NCBI GenBank assembly: GCA_964511215.1
Contig: CAZEER010000048.1
Coordinates: forward strand, 1-18,245
Length of the DNA: 18,245 nt
Direction: 5' to 3'
Source of the DNA: CAZEER01 sp964511215
GTDB lineage: Bacteria > Fidelibacterota > Marinisomatia > Marinisomatales > UBA1611
In this document: positions 1 through 8,186 of the stretch, in pieces
How the letters are laid out: each line of letters begins with the position of its first letter
Position numbering within the stretch: the first letter of the stretch is position 1
Position numbers and translations under genes: made by a program
Notes under the pieces: generated by a model
Databases searched by the model: none
The model's input: the letters and a program-made list of their open reading frames with translations, nothing else
Told to the model about the DNA's origin: nothing

Positions 1-203
1 CTGTTTCTGATGCGGGTGTTGCAGCGGAAGTTGCTTTGGCAGGTGTAAGTGGTGCGTGTACGAATGTGCTGATAAATCTCAACAGTGTTGAAGATAGTTC
101 CTATTGTGATGAAATGAGGAATAAAGTAGAAGACATCATGAAAAAGGCGGAATCCCTACAAAAAGTTGTATTTGAAAAAACAATGAACATTATTAATGAT
201 TAA
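1..203 (+). CDS. Cyclodeaminase/cyclohydrolase family protein, C-terminal part
   Basis: Partial gene. An open frame (codons from position 3) enters from the left edge and stops at TAA 201-203, leaving about 67 C-terminal residues. The segment SDAGVAAEVALAGVSGACTN followed by VLINLNSV resembles the C-terminal helices of the formiminotransferase-cyclodeaminase (FtcD) cyclodeaminase domain and of stand-alone methenyltetrahydrofolate cyclohydrolase FchA. Those enzymes act on formimino- or methenyl-tetrahydrofolate in one-carbon metabolism. The tail is helical and charged. The gene overlaps the mutL start by 8 nt, so the two are probably co-transcribed. Stand-alone FchA-type and full FtcD cannot be told apart without the N-terminus. 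Family assignment is from motif memory only. Confidence 0.7.
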   Translation, partial: VSDAGVAAEVALAGVSGACTNVLINLNSVEDSSYCDEMRNKVEDIMKKAESLQKVVFEKTMNIIND

Positions 204-1965
204 AGCGTTATCAGAAGATCTTCGGAATAAAATTTCTGCCGGTGAAGTAGTGGAGAGGCCAGCATCAGTCGTCAAAGAATTAATTGAAAATAGTTTAGAT
301 GCTGACTCTACGGAAATATTAATAGTAATTGAAAAAGGTGGTCATCAAACTATTCAAGTACGTGATAATGGAATAGGCATCCCATCTGAGCAATTACCAG
401 CATCAATCATGCGGTATCATACCAGTAAAATAGAGACAGTTGATGATTTATATTCTATTAATACTCTTGGTTTTCGTGGAGAAGCTCTCTCAAGTATCTC
501 ATCTGTCTCAGAGATGTCTATTTTATCAAACAATGGTATTGATGAAGGTGCAGAATTAATTGTTGAAAATGGACGTACTGGTGAAATTCAACCTGCTGCG
601 AGTTTGAGAGGAACGACTATAACGATTCGTGACCTTTTCTATAATACTCCGGCCAGGAAAAAATTTTTAAAAACTCCTCGAACAGAATTAAGGAAAATTG
701 TTGATATTGTCAGGTGTTTTGGATTAGCGTTCCCAGAAGTTGAATTTAAACTTATATCAGACAACCGAACTATTTTTCATATAATGCCTGAACCATTAGA
801 AATTAGAATAAATAATCTCCTTGACCCTACATATTCTAGAAATCTTCTCCAATTGAATATGACAAAAGGAGATTATTCATTCTCAGGTTTTGTAGGTAAT
901 CTTAATCTAGTTAGATCTCGTCCTGGTGAACAGTATTTATTTTTAAATCGTCGCTTTATTAAAGATCGTCTTTTGAATAGATCAGTATATAATGCATACG
1001 AATCATTGATTAAAAGAGGTGAATTTCCATTTTTTGTAATTAATCTTATTATTCCGAATGATCAGATAGATGTCAATGTACATCCTATGAAGACTCAAGT
1101 TAGATTCAAGGATGAATGGCGAGTTTTTAATGTATTAAAATCATGTGTCAATGAAGCTCTAAGTTCAATATTAGATACGGTGCCTGGATTTGATATATCA
1201 TTCCAACAAAAAAATGATGGATATTCACTTAATAAGCCATTTCGTTTACCAAATGAAACAGTACCATCTGATCCTAATCAAAGTACTGTAGATCTGCAGA
1301 TCTCGAATTCTATAACGCCATCTAGAGGTAATATTCAGCGTGCAAGAGAATACGTTTCGCAATTAGCAGAATCGACCTCAGATGCCCAAGAAGGAATTGC
1401 TACAGAAAATATTTGGCAGGTTCATAAAAAATACATTATTTCTGAAATTAATAGCGGTTTAGTAATCATTGATCAGCATGTTGCCCATGAACGTGTTCTT
1501 TATGAAGAAGCTTTGAAAGCTTTTGAATCAACTTCTTTGGCATCACAGACTCTCCTTTTTCCAGAAACGATTGCATTTTCTCATGATGATTTTGATTCTT
1601 TATTAGATATATTACCTTATCTGGAAAAAATTGGCTTTAAAATAAAAAAGAAAGATGAGACATCAATCAGAATTGATGCAATTCCTTCGGAAATGGCACT
1701 TGGTAATGAAAAAAATGTTATCCGAGAAATTCTAGATAACTTTTTAAAAGAACAAAAAAAATATAGTTCATTTCAAGAAGGACTTGCGGCAATGTTTGCT
1801 TGTAAGGCAGCTATAAAAGCAGGTGATTCATTAATGAGAGAGGAAATGCAAGAACTGATCAATCGTCTTTTTTCTACAAAACACCCATATTATTGTCCTC
1901 ATGGTCGACCGATTATAGTTCAGATGTCTCTCGATGAATTAGATAGCCGATTTGAAAGACATTAA
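196..1965 (+). CDS. mutL: DNA mismatch repair protein MutL (endonuclease-type)
   Basis: MutL links MutS mismatch recognition to strand removal. The N-terminal GHKL ATPase is complete: KISAGEVVERPASVVKELIE with the catalytic Glu near the start, DNGIGI (ATP lid), TLGFRGEALSS, and a GTTITIRDLFYNTPARKKFL-like segment around residues 139-158. The C-terminal dimerisation domain carries the nicking-endonuclease motifs: DQHVAHERVLYE (residues 426-437, the DQHA(X)2E(X)4E metal motif with V for A), ACKAAIKA from residue 535, and CPHGRP from residue 567. These imply a latent endonuclease, as in bacteria without MutH. At 589 aa the length is normal. ATG 196 lies inside the 3' end of the preceding gene and gives the canonical MIKxL start. 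Its stop overlaps the convergent phosphatase gene by 4 nt. Confidence 0.97.
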   Translation: MIKALSEDLRNKISAGEVVERPASVVKELIENSLDADSTEILIVIEKGGHQTIQVRDNGIGIPSEQLPASIMRYHTSKIETVDDLYSINTLGFRGEALSSISSVSEMSILSNNGIDEGAELIVENGRTGEIQPAASLRGTTITIRDLFYNTPARKKFLKTPRTELRKIVDIVRCFGLAFPEVEFKLISDNRTIFHIMPEPLEIRINNLLDPTYSRNLLQLNMTKGDYSFSGFVGNLNLVRSRPGEQYLFLNRRFIKDRLLNRSVYNAYESLIKRGEFPFFVINLIIPNDQIDVNVHPMKTQVRFKDEWRVFNVLKSCVNEALSSILDTVPGFDISFQQKNDGYSLNKPFRLPNETVPSDPNQSTVDLQISNSITPSRGNIQRAREYVSQLAESTSDAQEGIATENIWQVHKKYIISEINSGLVIIDQHVAHERVLYEEALKAFESTSLASQTLLFPETIAFSHDDFDSLLDILPYLEKIGFKIKKKDETSIRIDAIPSEMALGNEKNVIREILDNFLKEQKKYSSFQEGLAAMFACKAAIKAGDSLMREEMQELINRLFSTKHPYYCPHGRPIIVQMSLDELDSRFERH

Positions 1966-2453
1966 TCCAATTCTTTTGGCTTTGTTAACCATGCCAATTT
2001 TCCTAAACCAAAGCTAGCATCTTTCCACCTTTTTATGTCAAAATCAATCCTAGCCATAGAAGCCGTTGGAAACTTACACCATATTGAATTAGTGGATTCT
2101 GAAATAAAGGATGAAAAAGTAGGCTCGTGCCCAACTAGGCAGACCATATCTAATTTAGGATCCAGTTGATGTACAATAGAGAGTAGGGTTTCTGTGGAAC
2201 AAAGATAAATATTATTATTAAGTGAAATATTGATATTCCATTTACCATATTCTAGTGCGATCTCAGCTGTTTTTTTAGCCCTTAATGCTGTTGAAGATAT
2301 AATTTTATTAGGTATCTGATTTATACTCAATAGGTAATTACCCATCTTTTTAGCACTTGTTATCCCTTTTTTTTCCAGTGGGCGATCATGATCTGAACCA
2401 TAATTTGTATCCCAATCAGATTTCCCATGTCTAAATAAAATAATTGATTTCAT
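1962..2453 (-). CDS. SixA-like histidine phosphatase family protein
   Basis: A 163-aa member of the histidine phosphatase (phosphoglycerate mutase-like) superfamily of the short SixA type. Visible catalytic elements are the phospho-accepting RHG (R8-H9-G10) in LFRHGKSDW, DRPLEKKG (residues 23-30), the second-arginine segment SSTALRAKKTAE (R58) and the second catalytic histidine in VGHEPT (H109). SixA proteins dephosphorylate phosphohistidine on phosphotransfer proteins, but many relatives act on small metabolites, so the substrate is unknown. The gene is second in a minus-strand pair. Its ATG overlaps the TGA of the cyclophilin gene (ATGA, 2450-2453), implying translational coupling. Its end overlaps mutL tail-to-tail by 4 nt. 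Confidence 0.88.
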   Translation of the reverse strand: MKSIILFRHGKSDWDTNYGSDHDRPLEKKGITSAKKMGNYLLSINQIPNKIISSTALRAKKTAEIALEYGKWNINISLNNNIYLCSTETLLSIVHQLDPKLDMVCLVGHEPTFSSFISESTNSIWCKFPTASMARIDFDIKRWKDASFGLGKLAWLTKPKELD

Positions 2454-3046
2454 GTTTTATTTAAGTACGATGGTTCTATTTTTTGCTTAAAAGCATTTAC
2501 TTTTACTTTATTATTTAAAATTTGTTTCATCTCTGGTAGCGACTGAATTTTTTGTACAATATCCATTCCTGATATTACTTTCCCAAAAGCGGCAAAACCT
2601 TGTCCGTCAGGATTACGTTTCCCTTGAAAATCAAGATCAGGTTGATCATTTATGCAAATAAAAATTTCTGAACTAGCAGTCCCTGGTTCGGACCTTGCCA
2701 TTGAAATAGTACCGTCTAGATGTTTAATACCTGTGAATTCAGTTGTCTCATGCGGAATAGGTGGTAATTCGCTAGGATGTTTTTCAAAACCGAGACCACC
2801 CTGAATGACTTCGATTTTAATATTATTATATGGTTGGTTATCAATATGTACTACTCGATAAAAGTGAAAATCATCATAGCGGTTTTCATTTATATATTGT
2901 AAAAAGTTATTGACTGTTATAGGTGCTTTTTCTGGATAGAGTTCTAATTGGATTTTACCAATCTCAGTATTCATTTGAATAAGAATAGTTTTTTCCTTAT
3001 GGCAGGATAATAAAATTAGGATTAAAAATATATGCAAATTCTTCAT
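2450..3046 (-). CDS. Cyclophilin-type peptidyl-prolyl cis-trans isomerase, predicted lipoprotein
   Basis: The protein catalyses cis-trans isomerisation of Xaa-Pro bonds. Cyclophilin motifs are present: NTEIGKIQLELYPEKAPITV at the N-terminal strand, FHFYRVVH, GTISMARSEPGTASSEIFI, and the FAAFGKVISGMDIV segment near the end. The start has a short hydrophobic stretch ending in the lipobox LLSC, so the product is probably an extracytoplasmic lipoprotein that helps fold exported proteins. I chose ATG at 3046 (about 198 aa, lipobox Cys15). An in-frame TTG at 3052 would add two residues. No strong ribosome-binding site is seen for either. A histidine phosphatase gene overlaps its stop by 4 nt. The start faces a divergent dehydratase gene 95 nt away. 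Confidence 0.9.
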   Translation of the reverse strand: MKNLHIFLILILLSCHKEKTILIQMNTEIGKIQLELYPEKAPITVNNFLQYINENRYDDFHFYRVVHIDNQPYNNIKIEVIQGGLGFEKHPSELPPIPHETTEFTGIKHLDGTISMARSEPGTASSEIFICINDQPDLDFQGKRNPDGQGFAAFGKVISGMDIVQKIQSLPEMKQILNNKVKVNAFKQKIEPSYLNKT

Positions 3047-3141
3047 AGTCAACTCAATTAATCTATGATATAATAATAGCTCTAATATAAGATTTAAAAT
3101 TGGATTAGTGTTTAAAGATAAGAATAACTCTAAATTTTAGT

Positions 3142-4080
3142 ATGCCAACACTAATTGAAATACAGGAAGCTTATCAAAGGATAAGACCATTTATCCATTA
3201 TACTCCCGTGCTTACTAATTCAAGTTTAAATAATCTAGTTGGCTCTGAACTATTTTTTAAATGTGAAAATTTTCAAAAAGCAGGATCTTTTAAAATACGA
3301 GGTGCAACTAATGCGGTATTACAATTATCTCAGGAAGAAATAAATCGTGGTATTGTAACTGCATCATCGGGTAACCATGGAGCTGCATTAGCCATGGCTG
3401 TATCAAAAAGAGGCGGTATAACAAAAGTAGTAATGCCTAATAATACGCCTAATATAAAGGTTCAAAATGTAAAGCGAAATGGTGGAAGAATCATTTGGTG
3501 TGAACCAAATCAAGCTTCAAGAGATTTTGTGTTAAAAGAAATTTTGGAAGAAACAGGATCTATTTTAATTCATCCATACAATGATAACCAAATCATTACG
3601 GGTCAAGGTACCGCTGCGATGGAATTATTAAATGATTACCCAGATTTGGATGTAATAATAACGCCTGTCAGTGGTGGAGGTTTATTAGGAGGGACACTCT
3701 CATGTGTTAAAGAGCTCAATCCAAATATTCTTGTCTATGGTGCTGAACCAAAGGAAGCTGACGATGCATATCGCTCCCTTTATTCTGGTAAGATTGAGTC
3801 TAATATAACCACCGATACTATTTGTGATGGATTGAGAGCTCAAATAGGGACGATTACTTTCCCAATAATTAAAGAAAAAGTTGACGGTATTATTACCGTT
3901 AAAGAAAATGTAATTATTGAGGCTATGCATATGGTTTGGGAAAGATTAAAAATTGTTGTTGAACCTTCTTGCTCGATAACACTGGCGGCTTTATTTAACC
4001 GGAATGAAAATCTTCAAAATAAAAAAGTGGGACTTATAATGTCTGGGGGAAATGTAGATCTAAATAATCTACCATGGTGA
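3142..4080 (+). CDS. PLP-dependent threonine/serine dehydratase or serine racemase family protein
   Basis: A fold-type II pyridoxal-phosphate enzyme of 312 aa. The Schiff-base lysine lies in GSFKIRG (K51), the substrate loop in SSGNHG (residues 75-80), the phosphate-binding glycine loop in SGGGLLGG (177-184), and a Ser that would contact the PLP ring nitrogen in SGGN (301-304). There is no C-terminal ACT domain, so this is the short catabolic type rather than biosynthetic IlvA. Family members deaminate threonine or serine to 2-oxobutyrate or pyruvate, racemise serine, or dehydrate 3-hydroxyaspartate. Sequence alone does not separate these. It is monocistronic as far as can be seen, between a divergent gene and a 234-nt spacer before miaA. 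No Shine-Dalgarno sequence precedes ATG 3142. Confidence 0.88.
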   Translation: MPTLIEIQEAYQRIRPFIHYTPVLTNSSLNNLVGSELFFKCENFQKAGSFKIRGATNAVLQLSQEEINRGIVTASSGNHGAALAMAVSKRGGITKVVMPNNTPNIKVQNVKRNGGRIIWCEPNQASRDFVLKEILEETGSILIHPYNDNQIITGQGTAAMELLNDYPDLDVIITPVSGGGLLGGTLSCVKELNPNILVYGAEPKEADDAYRSLYSGKIESNITTDTICDGLRAQIGTITFPIIKEKVDGIITVKENVIIEAMHMVWERLKIVVEPSCSITLAALFNRNENLQNKKVGLIMSGGNVDLNNLPW

Positions 4081-4280
4081 TTTTTTCGGTTTTACAAATT
4101 CTAAATCTCTAAGTACAAGTCTTTTTTTTAGAATGCTCCTTTTTTGAATCACAATATTTATCGAGAGTTTCTTATAATGACCTAAATTATTTTTTATCAT
4201 GGTCTTAATCCCACCAGACATAGAAAAATTCAATATAAGTACCATTTATGACTATTTCTTTTTCTATATTTTATTAAATC

Positions 4281-4309
4281 TTGAAAAGATATTTTCTTTA
4301 ATTTATATT
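4281..4309 (+). promoter_or_regulatory. Candidate miaA promoter placing transcription start at the start codon
   Basis: A -35-like TTGAAA (4281-4286) and a -10-like TATATT (4304-4309) are separated by 17 bp. A transcript would begin at about 4315-4316, which is the ATG of miaA (4315). No ribosome-binding site lies between. If real, the miaA mRNA is leaderless or nearly so. The AT-rich spacer makes chance matches likely. The rest of 4081-4280 holds only poly-T runs and a weak AT inverted repeat. Confidence 0.35.
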
Positions 4310-4314
4310 GATTT

Positions 4315-5247
4315 ATGAACAAGATTGTAACCATTATTGGTCCGACTGCCAGTGGAAAAACATCTCTAGCCATTAGATTAGCAAAAAAATTAAATGCTGA
4401 GGTAATAGGTCTTGATTCTAGGCAGATATATAGAGGAATGAATATTGGGACTGCCCAACCAAGTAAGATAGAAATGGCTGGGATTAATCACCATTTAATT
4501 GGTTGTCAGGACCCAGCCAAACCTATTTCAGCTGGTGAATATGGTGTAATGGTAAAAGAAACTATAAAAGATATCCAGGGAAATGGGAAAATACCTATTA
4601 TTTGCGGTGGTGCAGGGTTGTACTATAGAGCTATTTCAAAAGGAATCTTTAAAGAAAGTGTGTCAAATCTACCTATTCGTGGCAGATTGGAAAAATTATA
4701 TGATGACAATCCGATGATATTAATAGAACGCCTAAAAAATATTGATCCAAAATATTCAGAGATTGTTCATATTAATAATAAAAAAAGATTAATAAGAGCA
4801 TTAGAAATATTTGAGGCTACAGGTAAATCACCTAGCGAACATTTTCAGAATCAAAAATCAAAATTTTCTAATCAGTTAAATTTATTTACTATTTTATTAA
4901 ATTGGGAAAGAGATGACCTGAATAATCGGATTGTAAAGCGAACAAAGAAAATGTTTAAAGATGGATGGATTAATGAAGCTAAGTTACTTTTTGAAGCGCA
5001 GGAAAAAGGGGGAACAGTTTTCCCTGCCTTGGATTCTATAGGATATAGACAAATATTTCATTACCTAAAAGGAACAATGATTTTTGAAGAGATGTATGAA
5101 GATATTATTATAAAAACGCGCCAATTTTCCCGTAGACAAATCCAGTGGTTTAAAAAAGAACCAGTAGATTTATTTATTGATATGAATAATATTGAATGCA
5201 AAAAACTAGATGAAATACTTTATTGTTTTTTAGTTCCATTAATCTAA
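4315..5247 (+). CDS. miaA: tRNA dimethylallyltransferase MiaA
   Basis: MiaA transfers a dimethylallyl group from DMAPP to N6 of A37 in tRNAs reading UNN codons, the first step of ms2i6A formation. The N-terminus shows the P-loop GPTASGKTSLA (residues 9-19), then the conserved DSRQIYRGMNIGTAQP (from D34), and HHLIG with the following GEYG segment. GGAGLYYRAI matches the family GGTGLYxxAL block, with Ala for Thr. The C-terminal half contains IGYRQ and TRQFSRRQIQWFK, the typical basic tRNA-binding helix. At 310 aa it is full length. It stands alone upstream of the pyr leader. In many proteobacteria miaA is next to mutL; here two short units separate them. Confidence 0.96.
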   Translation: MNKIVTIIGPTASGKTSLAIRLAKKLNAEVIGLDSRQIYRGMNIGTAQPSKIEMAGINHHLIGCQDPAKPISAGEYGVMVKETIKDIQGNGKIPIICGGAGLYYRAISKGIFKESVSNLPIRGRLEKLYDDNPMILIERLKNIDPKYSEIVHINNKKRLIRALEIFEATGKSPSEHFQNQKSKFSNQLNLFTILLNWERDDLNNRIVKRTKKMFKDGWINEAKLLFEAQEKGGTVFPALDSIGYRQIFHYLKGTMIFEEMYEDIIIKTRQFSRRQIQWFKKEPVDLFIDMNNIECKKLDEILYCFLVPLI

Positions 5248-5264
5248 GTTAAGTGTCTTTATGA

Positions 5265-5350
5265 CCCTTTAAATTGGTCCAGTGAGGCTAGAAAGGGCAG
5301 AGAATAATCCTCCGTATTAGAGAATATATCTTTGCCGGGGGTTTTTTTTT
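5265..5350 (+). promoter_or_regulatory. PyrR-binding attenuator leader of the pyr operon
   Basis: A hairpin has a lower stem CCCTTT (5265-5270) with AAAGGG (5292-5297), a purine-containing 5' internal bulge, an upper stem GGTC/GGCT and the hexaloop CAGTGA (5280-5285). GGTCCAGTGAGGCT (5276-5289) matches the known PyrR site ARUCCNGNGAGGYU at 13 of 14 positions. Downstream, GGCAGAGA (5296-5303) can pair with TCTTTGCC (5329-5336) as an antiterminator. CCTCCG (5309-5314) can instead pair with CGGGGG (5336-5341), followed by nine T, as a terminator. The two folds exclude each other, and the PyrR hairpin occupies two bases of the antiterminator. The logic is that PyrR with UMP/UTP stabilises the hairpin, frees the terminator and stops transcription. 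Placement directly before pyrR supports it. Confidence 0.85.
5309..5350 (+). terminator. Regulated intrinsic terminator in the pyr leader
   Basis: CCTCCG (5309-5314) pairs with CGGGGG (5336-5341), one G-U included, immediately before TTTTTTTTT (5342-5350). The 21-nt loop is long. The strand 5329-5336 can also join the competing antiterminator fold, as expected for an attenuator rather than a constitutive terminator. It ends 5 nt before the pyrR ribosome-binding site. Confidence 0.65.
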
Positions 5351-5367
5351 AATTCAAGGAGTATTAA

Positions 5368-5904
5368 TTGAATAAAAAAACCATCATGGATATTTTTGCG
5401 ATAGAACGTTCTATCACAAGGTTAAGTCATGAAATTCTTGAAATTAATAATAATAATGAAATTATTTTGGTGGGGATACATCGTCGCGGTGTCCCATTAG
5501 CTGGAAGGATAAGAAAAAAAATATTTGAAATAAGCGGTTTAGAAATACAACAAGGATCTTTAGATATAACATTTCATCGTGATGATTTCCGTAAAAGGCT
5601 GGTTATGCCTCAGGTTAGAGGAACAGATATATCATTTTCATTGGATGGGAAAATTGTAATATTGATTGATGATGTATTATATACGGGTCGCACTATTAGG
5701 GCAGCTCTGGATGAACTAAACAGTTTTGGAAGACCTGCAAAGGTACAATTAGGTGTATTAGTAGATCGCGGGCATAGAGAACTTCCCATAAAGGCAGATT
5801 TTATAGGGAAAAATATTCCCACACATGAAGGCGAACATGTTAGTGTGGCTTTAGAAGAAATTGATAATAATGATTCTGTAATTCTTATCATGAATAAGGA
5901 ATAG
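5368..5904 (+). CDS. pyrR: PyrR: pyrimidine operon attenuation protein / uracil phosphoribosyltransferase
   Basis: PyrR is a phosphoribosyltransferase-fold protein that binds pyr leader RNA when loaded with UMP or UTP and often keeps uracil phosphoribosyltransferase activity. The PRPP-binding loop VILIDDVLYTGRT (residues 97-109) is intact. Also visible are GIHRRGVPLA near residue 37, DITFHRDDF, the VDRGHRELPIKADFIGKNIP block and VSVALEEID at the end, all typical of PyrR. At 178 aa the length is normal. The start is TTG 5368, with a strong AAGGAG (5356-5361) six bases upstream, one of the few good ribosome-binding sites here. It is the first gene of pyrRBC, and its own leader holds the predicted RNA target, so autoregulation is likely. 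Confidence 0.96.
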   Translation: MNKKTIMDIFAIERSITRLSHEILEINNNNEIILVGIHRRGVPLAGRIRKKIFEISGLEIQQGSLDITFHRDDFRKRLVMPQVRGTDISFSLDGKIVILIDDVLYTGRTIRAALDELNSFGRPAKVQLGVLVDRGHRELPIKADFIGKNIPTHEGEHVSVALEEIDNNDSVILIMNKE

Positions 5905-5906
5905 CT

Positions 5907-6845
5907 ATGTTAAAACAAAAACATTTACTTAGTCTAGAAAATTATCCAGCAGAAGACATACAAACCATTATAAATACAGCGTTTAACTTTCGTGAAGTAT
6001 TAGATCGCCCAATAAAAAAAGTGCCATCTTTGCAAGGAGTGACAATAGTTAATCTTTTTTTTGAAAATTCTACTCGAACAAAAATTAGCTTTGAATTAGC
6101 ACAAAAACGATTGAGTGCTGATACTATTAATTTTTCTGCATCATCTAGCAGTTTGAAAAAAGGTGAGAGTTTTAAGGACACTGCTCAAAATATTGAAGCG
6201 ATGAAAATCGATGCGGTTGTTATTCGTCACCCTGCTCCTGGTGCATCCAAAAATTTAGCTGAGTTTATTGATTCAATCATTATTAATGCTGGTGATGGAA
6301 CACATGAGCACCCTACTCAGGCGATATTGGATATGATGAGCCTCTATGAAAAATTTGGAAGACTAAATAATCTAAAAGTAGGCATTATTGGAGACATAGC
6401 ACATAGTCGTGTTGCATTGAGTAATATATATGGATTAACAATAATGGGAGCAAAAGTCAAACTTTGTGGCCCTCCGAATCTAATACCACCATTCCTTGAT
6501 GACTTAGATGTAGAAGTGAATCATAATATAGATGATGTAATTGAGTGGGCGGATGCTTTAAATGTACTGCGTATACAAAGAGAGAGGATGGGGCGATCAT
6601 TGATACCATCAGCAAGAGAATACAGAGAGAAATTTGGCATTACACAGGAGAGGCTGAATTATCATAATAAAAATATTGTCATTATGCACCCTGGGCCCAT
6701 AAATCGAGGAATTGAAATTGATGGTTCGGTGGCTGATAGTAAAAGTGCAATTATATTAGATCAAGTATTAAATGGAGTAGCTTCCCGTATGGCTATTCTA
6801 TACCTATTATGTGGGGGTAAATCTAATGAGATGGAAGTGAAATAA
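5907..6845 (+). CDS. pyrB: Aspartate carbamoyltransferase catalytic subunit
   Basis: PyrB condenses carbamoyl phosphate and aspartate to N-carbamoyl-aspartate, the committed step of de novo pyrimidine synthesis. The carbamoyl-phosphate loop STRTK (residues 55-59) sits in FFENSTRTK. HPTQAILD starts at H135, and the aspartate-side motif HPGPINRG starts at H261. At 312 aa it is a complete catalytic chain. No pyrI regulatory-chain gene is nearby, so allosteric control by nucleotides is not indicated, in keeping with control at transcription by PyrR. ATG 5907 follows the pyrR stop by 2 nt, with AAGGA (5896-5900) inside pyrR as ribosome-binding site. The stop overlaps the pyrC start by 1 nt. Confidence 0.97.
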   Translation: MLKQKHLLSLENYPAEDIQTIINTAFNFREVLDRPIKKVPSLQGVTIVNLFFENSTRTKISFELAQKRLSADTINFSASSSSLKKGESFKDTAQNIEAMKIDAVVIRHPAPGASKNLAEFIDSIIINAGDGTHEHPTQAILDMMSLYEKFGRLNNLKVGIIGDIAHSRVALSNIYGLTIMGAKVKLCGPPNLIPPFLDDLDVEVNHNIDDVIEWADALNVLRIQRERMGRSLIPSAREYREKFGITQERLNYHNKNIVIMHPGPINRGIEIDGSVADSKSAIILDQVLNGVASRMAILYLLCGGKSNEMEVK

Positions 6846-8137
6846 TGGATATTAAAGCATTATCAAAAAATACAGTATTAGAAAATGGACAAATTATTGA
6901 TCCTTATAATAAAAAAATGTTTAAAGGAGATATTTGGATTAAAGATGGTAAGATTGCAGGTATTGATAATTTTAATTTCCCGAAATCATCCAAAATAATT
7001 GATTGTTCTGGTAAAATAATAACACATGGTTTTTGTGATTTGCATGTACATTTTCGTGAACCGGGTAATGAAGCCAAAGAAACACTATATACGGGATCTC
7101 TTGCTGCAATGTCTGGTGGGTTCACACGGGTTTGTGTTATGCCTAACACCAACCCTCCACTTGACTCTCCTGAGTCAATTACATTCATTAATGAAAAAGC
7201 TGAAGAGTGTCCAATCTATATTCATCCAATTGGTGCCATAACAAAAAAACAAAATGGTACTAACCTTACAGAAATGGGTTTAATGTATGATCAAGGTGCA
7301 GTAGCCTTTAGCGATGATGGATTACCCTTACAAGATGGAGCTATGATGAGGATAGCTCTAGAATATTCTACCATGTTAGGTGTCCCAATTATTAATCATG
7401 CTGAAGATGAATGTCTCAGGTCTAATGGAGTAATGCACGAAGGGAAAATTTCCGCGCGTCTTGGACTAAAAGGTAACCCGGATTTAGCAGAATCTTCCAT
7501 GGTGCATCGAGACCTCGAACTAGCTGAGTTTACAGGTGCTAAACTACATGTTCCTCATGTTAGTTCTGAAAAAGCAGTAGCACATATTAGTCAAATGAAA
7601 TTAAAAAATAAAAATGTTACAGCAGAAGTGACACCCCATCATCTTTATTTTAATGATGAGGCTCTTATTTCTTACAATACAAATTTGAAGGTGGCACCAC
7701 CGATAAGAACAGAAAAAGATAGGACTTCTCTTATCCAAGCGGTTAAGACAGGTATTATCGATTGTATTGCAACAGATCATGCACCACATAGGAAAGAAGA
7801 TAAGGAGACTACATTTGATTTTGCTTCATTTGGAATGATTGGTTTAGAATCTTGTTTTGGTATTGTAAATAAAATTCTTGGTAGGGACAGTGGGATTGGA
7901 TTAAATGATTTGATTAGTCTTTTAACTGTAAATCCAAGATCGATAATGGGATTTAATAATGATTTATTTATCATTGGAACCCCGGCAGAAATCACCGTTC
8001 TTGACCCAAAATGTGATTGGGTTTTTCAAAAGAACCATGTTAAATCAAAGTCTATAAATTCTCCTTATTTTGGTCATCAGCTTAAAGGGAAGGTACTAAT
8101 AACAATTTCTCGTGGGAAAATATATTATCAAGAATAA
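6845..8137 (+). CDS. pyrC: Dihydroorotase, class I
   Basis: PyrC cyclises carbamoyl-aspartate to dihydroorotate, the third step of UMP synthesis. Zinc ligands of the amidohydrolase barrel are visible: HVHFREPG (H67, H69), NHAED, TAEVTPHHL, and the catalytic aspartate in ATDHAPH (D311). GAVAFSDDG is the other signature of this class. The 430-aa length fits the class I (about 45 kDa) form common in Gram-positives and FCB bacteria, not the shorter class II form of E. coli. It starts in the TAATG overlap with pyrB and ends the operon. Later pathway genes (pyrD, pyrE, pyrF) and carAB are not in this window. Confidence 0.96.
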   Translation: MDIKALSKNTVLENGQIIDPYNKKMFKGDIWIKDGKIAGIDNFNFPKSSKIIDCSGKIITHGFCDLHVHFREPGNEAKETLYTGSLAAMSGGFTRVCVMPNTNPPLDSPESITFINEKAEECPIYIHPIGAITKKQNGTNLTEMGLMYDQGAVAFSDDGLPLQDGAMMRIALEYSTMLGVPIINHAEDECLRSNGVMHEGKISARLGLKGNPDLAESSMVHRDLELAEFTGAKLHVPHVSSEKAVAHISQMKLKNKNVTAEVTPHHLYFNDEALISYNTNLKVAPPIRTEKDRTSLIQAVKTGIIDCIATDHAPHRKEDKETTFDFASFGMIGLESCFGIVNKILGRDSGIGLNDLISLLTVNPRSIMGFNNDLFIIGTPAEITVLDPKCDWVFQKNHVKSKSINSPYFGHQLKGKVLITISRGKIYYQE

Positions 8138-8158
8138 ACATTATTGGATAATTTTATT

Positions 8159-8186
8159 GACTTAGCGACGATCTAAACTCTAAGTT
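8159..8186 (+). promoter_or_regulatory. Hairpin in the rplM leader
   Basis: GACTTAG (8159-8165) pairs with CTAAGTT (8180-8186) over seven pairs (one G-T), with a 14-nt loop, 22 nt before the rplM start. A possible promoter (TTATCA 8125-8130, 16 bp, GATAAT 8147-8152) would start transcription at the foot of this hairpin. It might be a ribosomal-protein leader element or an operator. No T-tract follows, so it is not a terminator. I could not match it to a known L13 leader. Confidence 0.3.

Noticed and set aside
3053..3141. TATAATAATA motif (3069 onward) as a divergent promoter for the cyclophilin and dehydratase genes
   Set aside because: No convincing -35 element at proper spacing on either strand; the interval is too AT-rich to call.
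4098..4134. Inverted repeat ATTCTAAA/TTTAGAAT as a terminator after the dehydratase gene
   Set aside because: The stem is AT-rich with a 21-nt loop, and the T-run lies inside rather than after it.
5610..7995. Minus-strand open frames within pyrR, pyrB and pyrC, and a 71-codon plus-strand frame in pyrC
   Set aside because: They lie wholly within well-supported genes and encode unfamiliar low-quality sequences.
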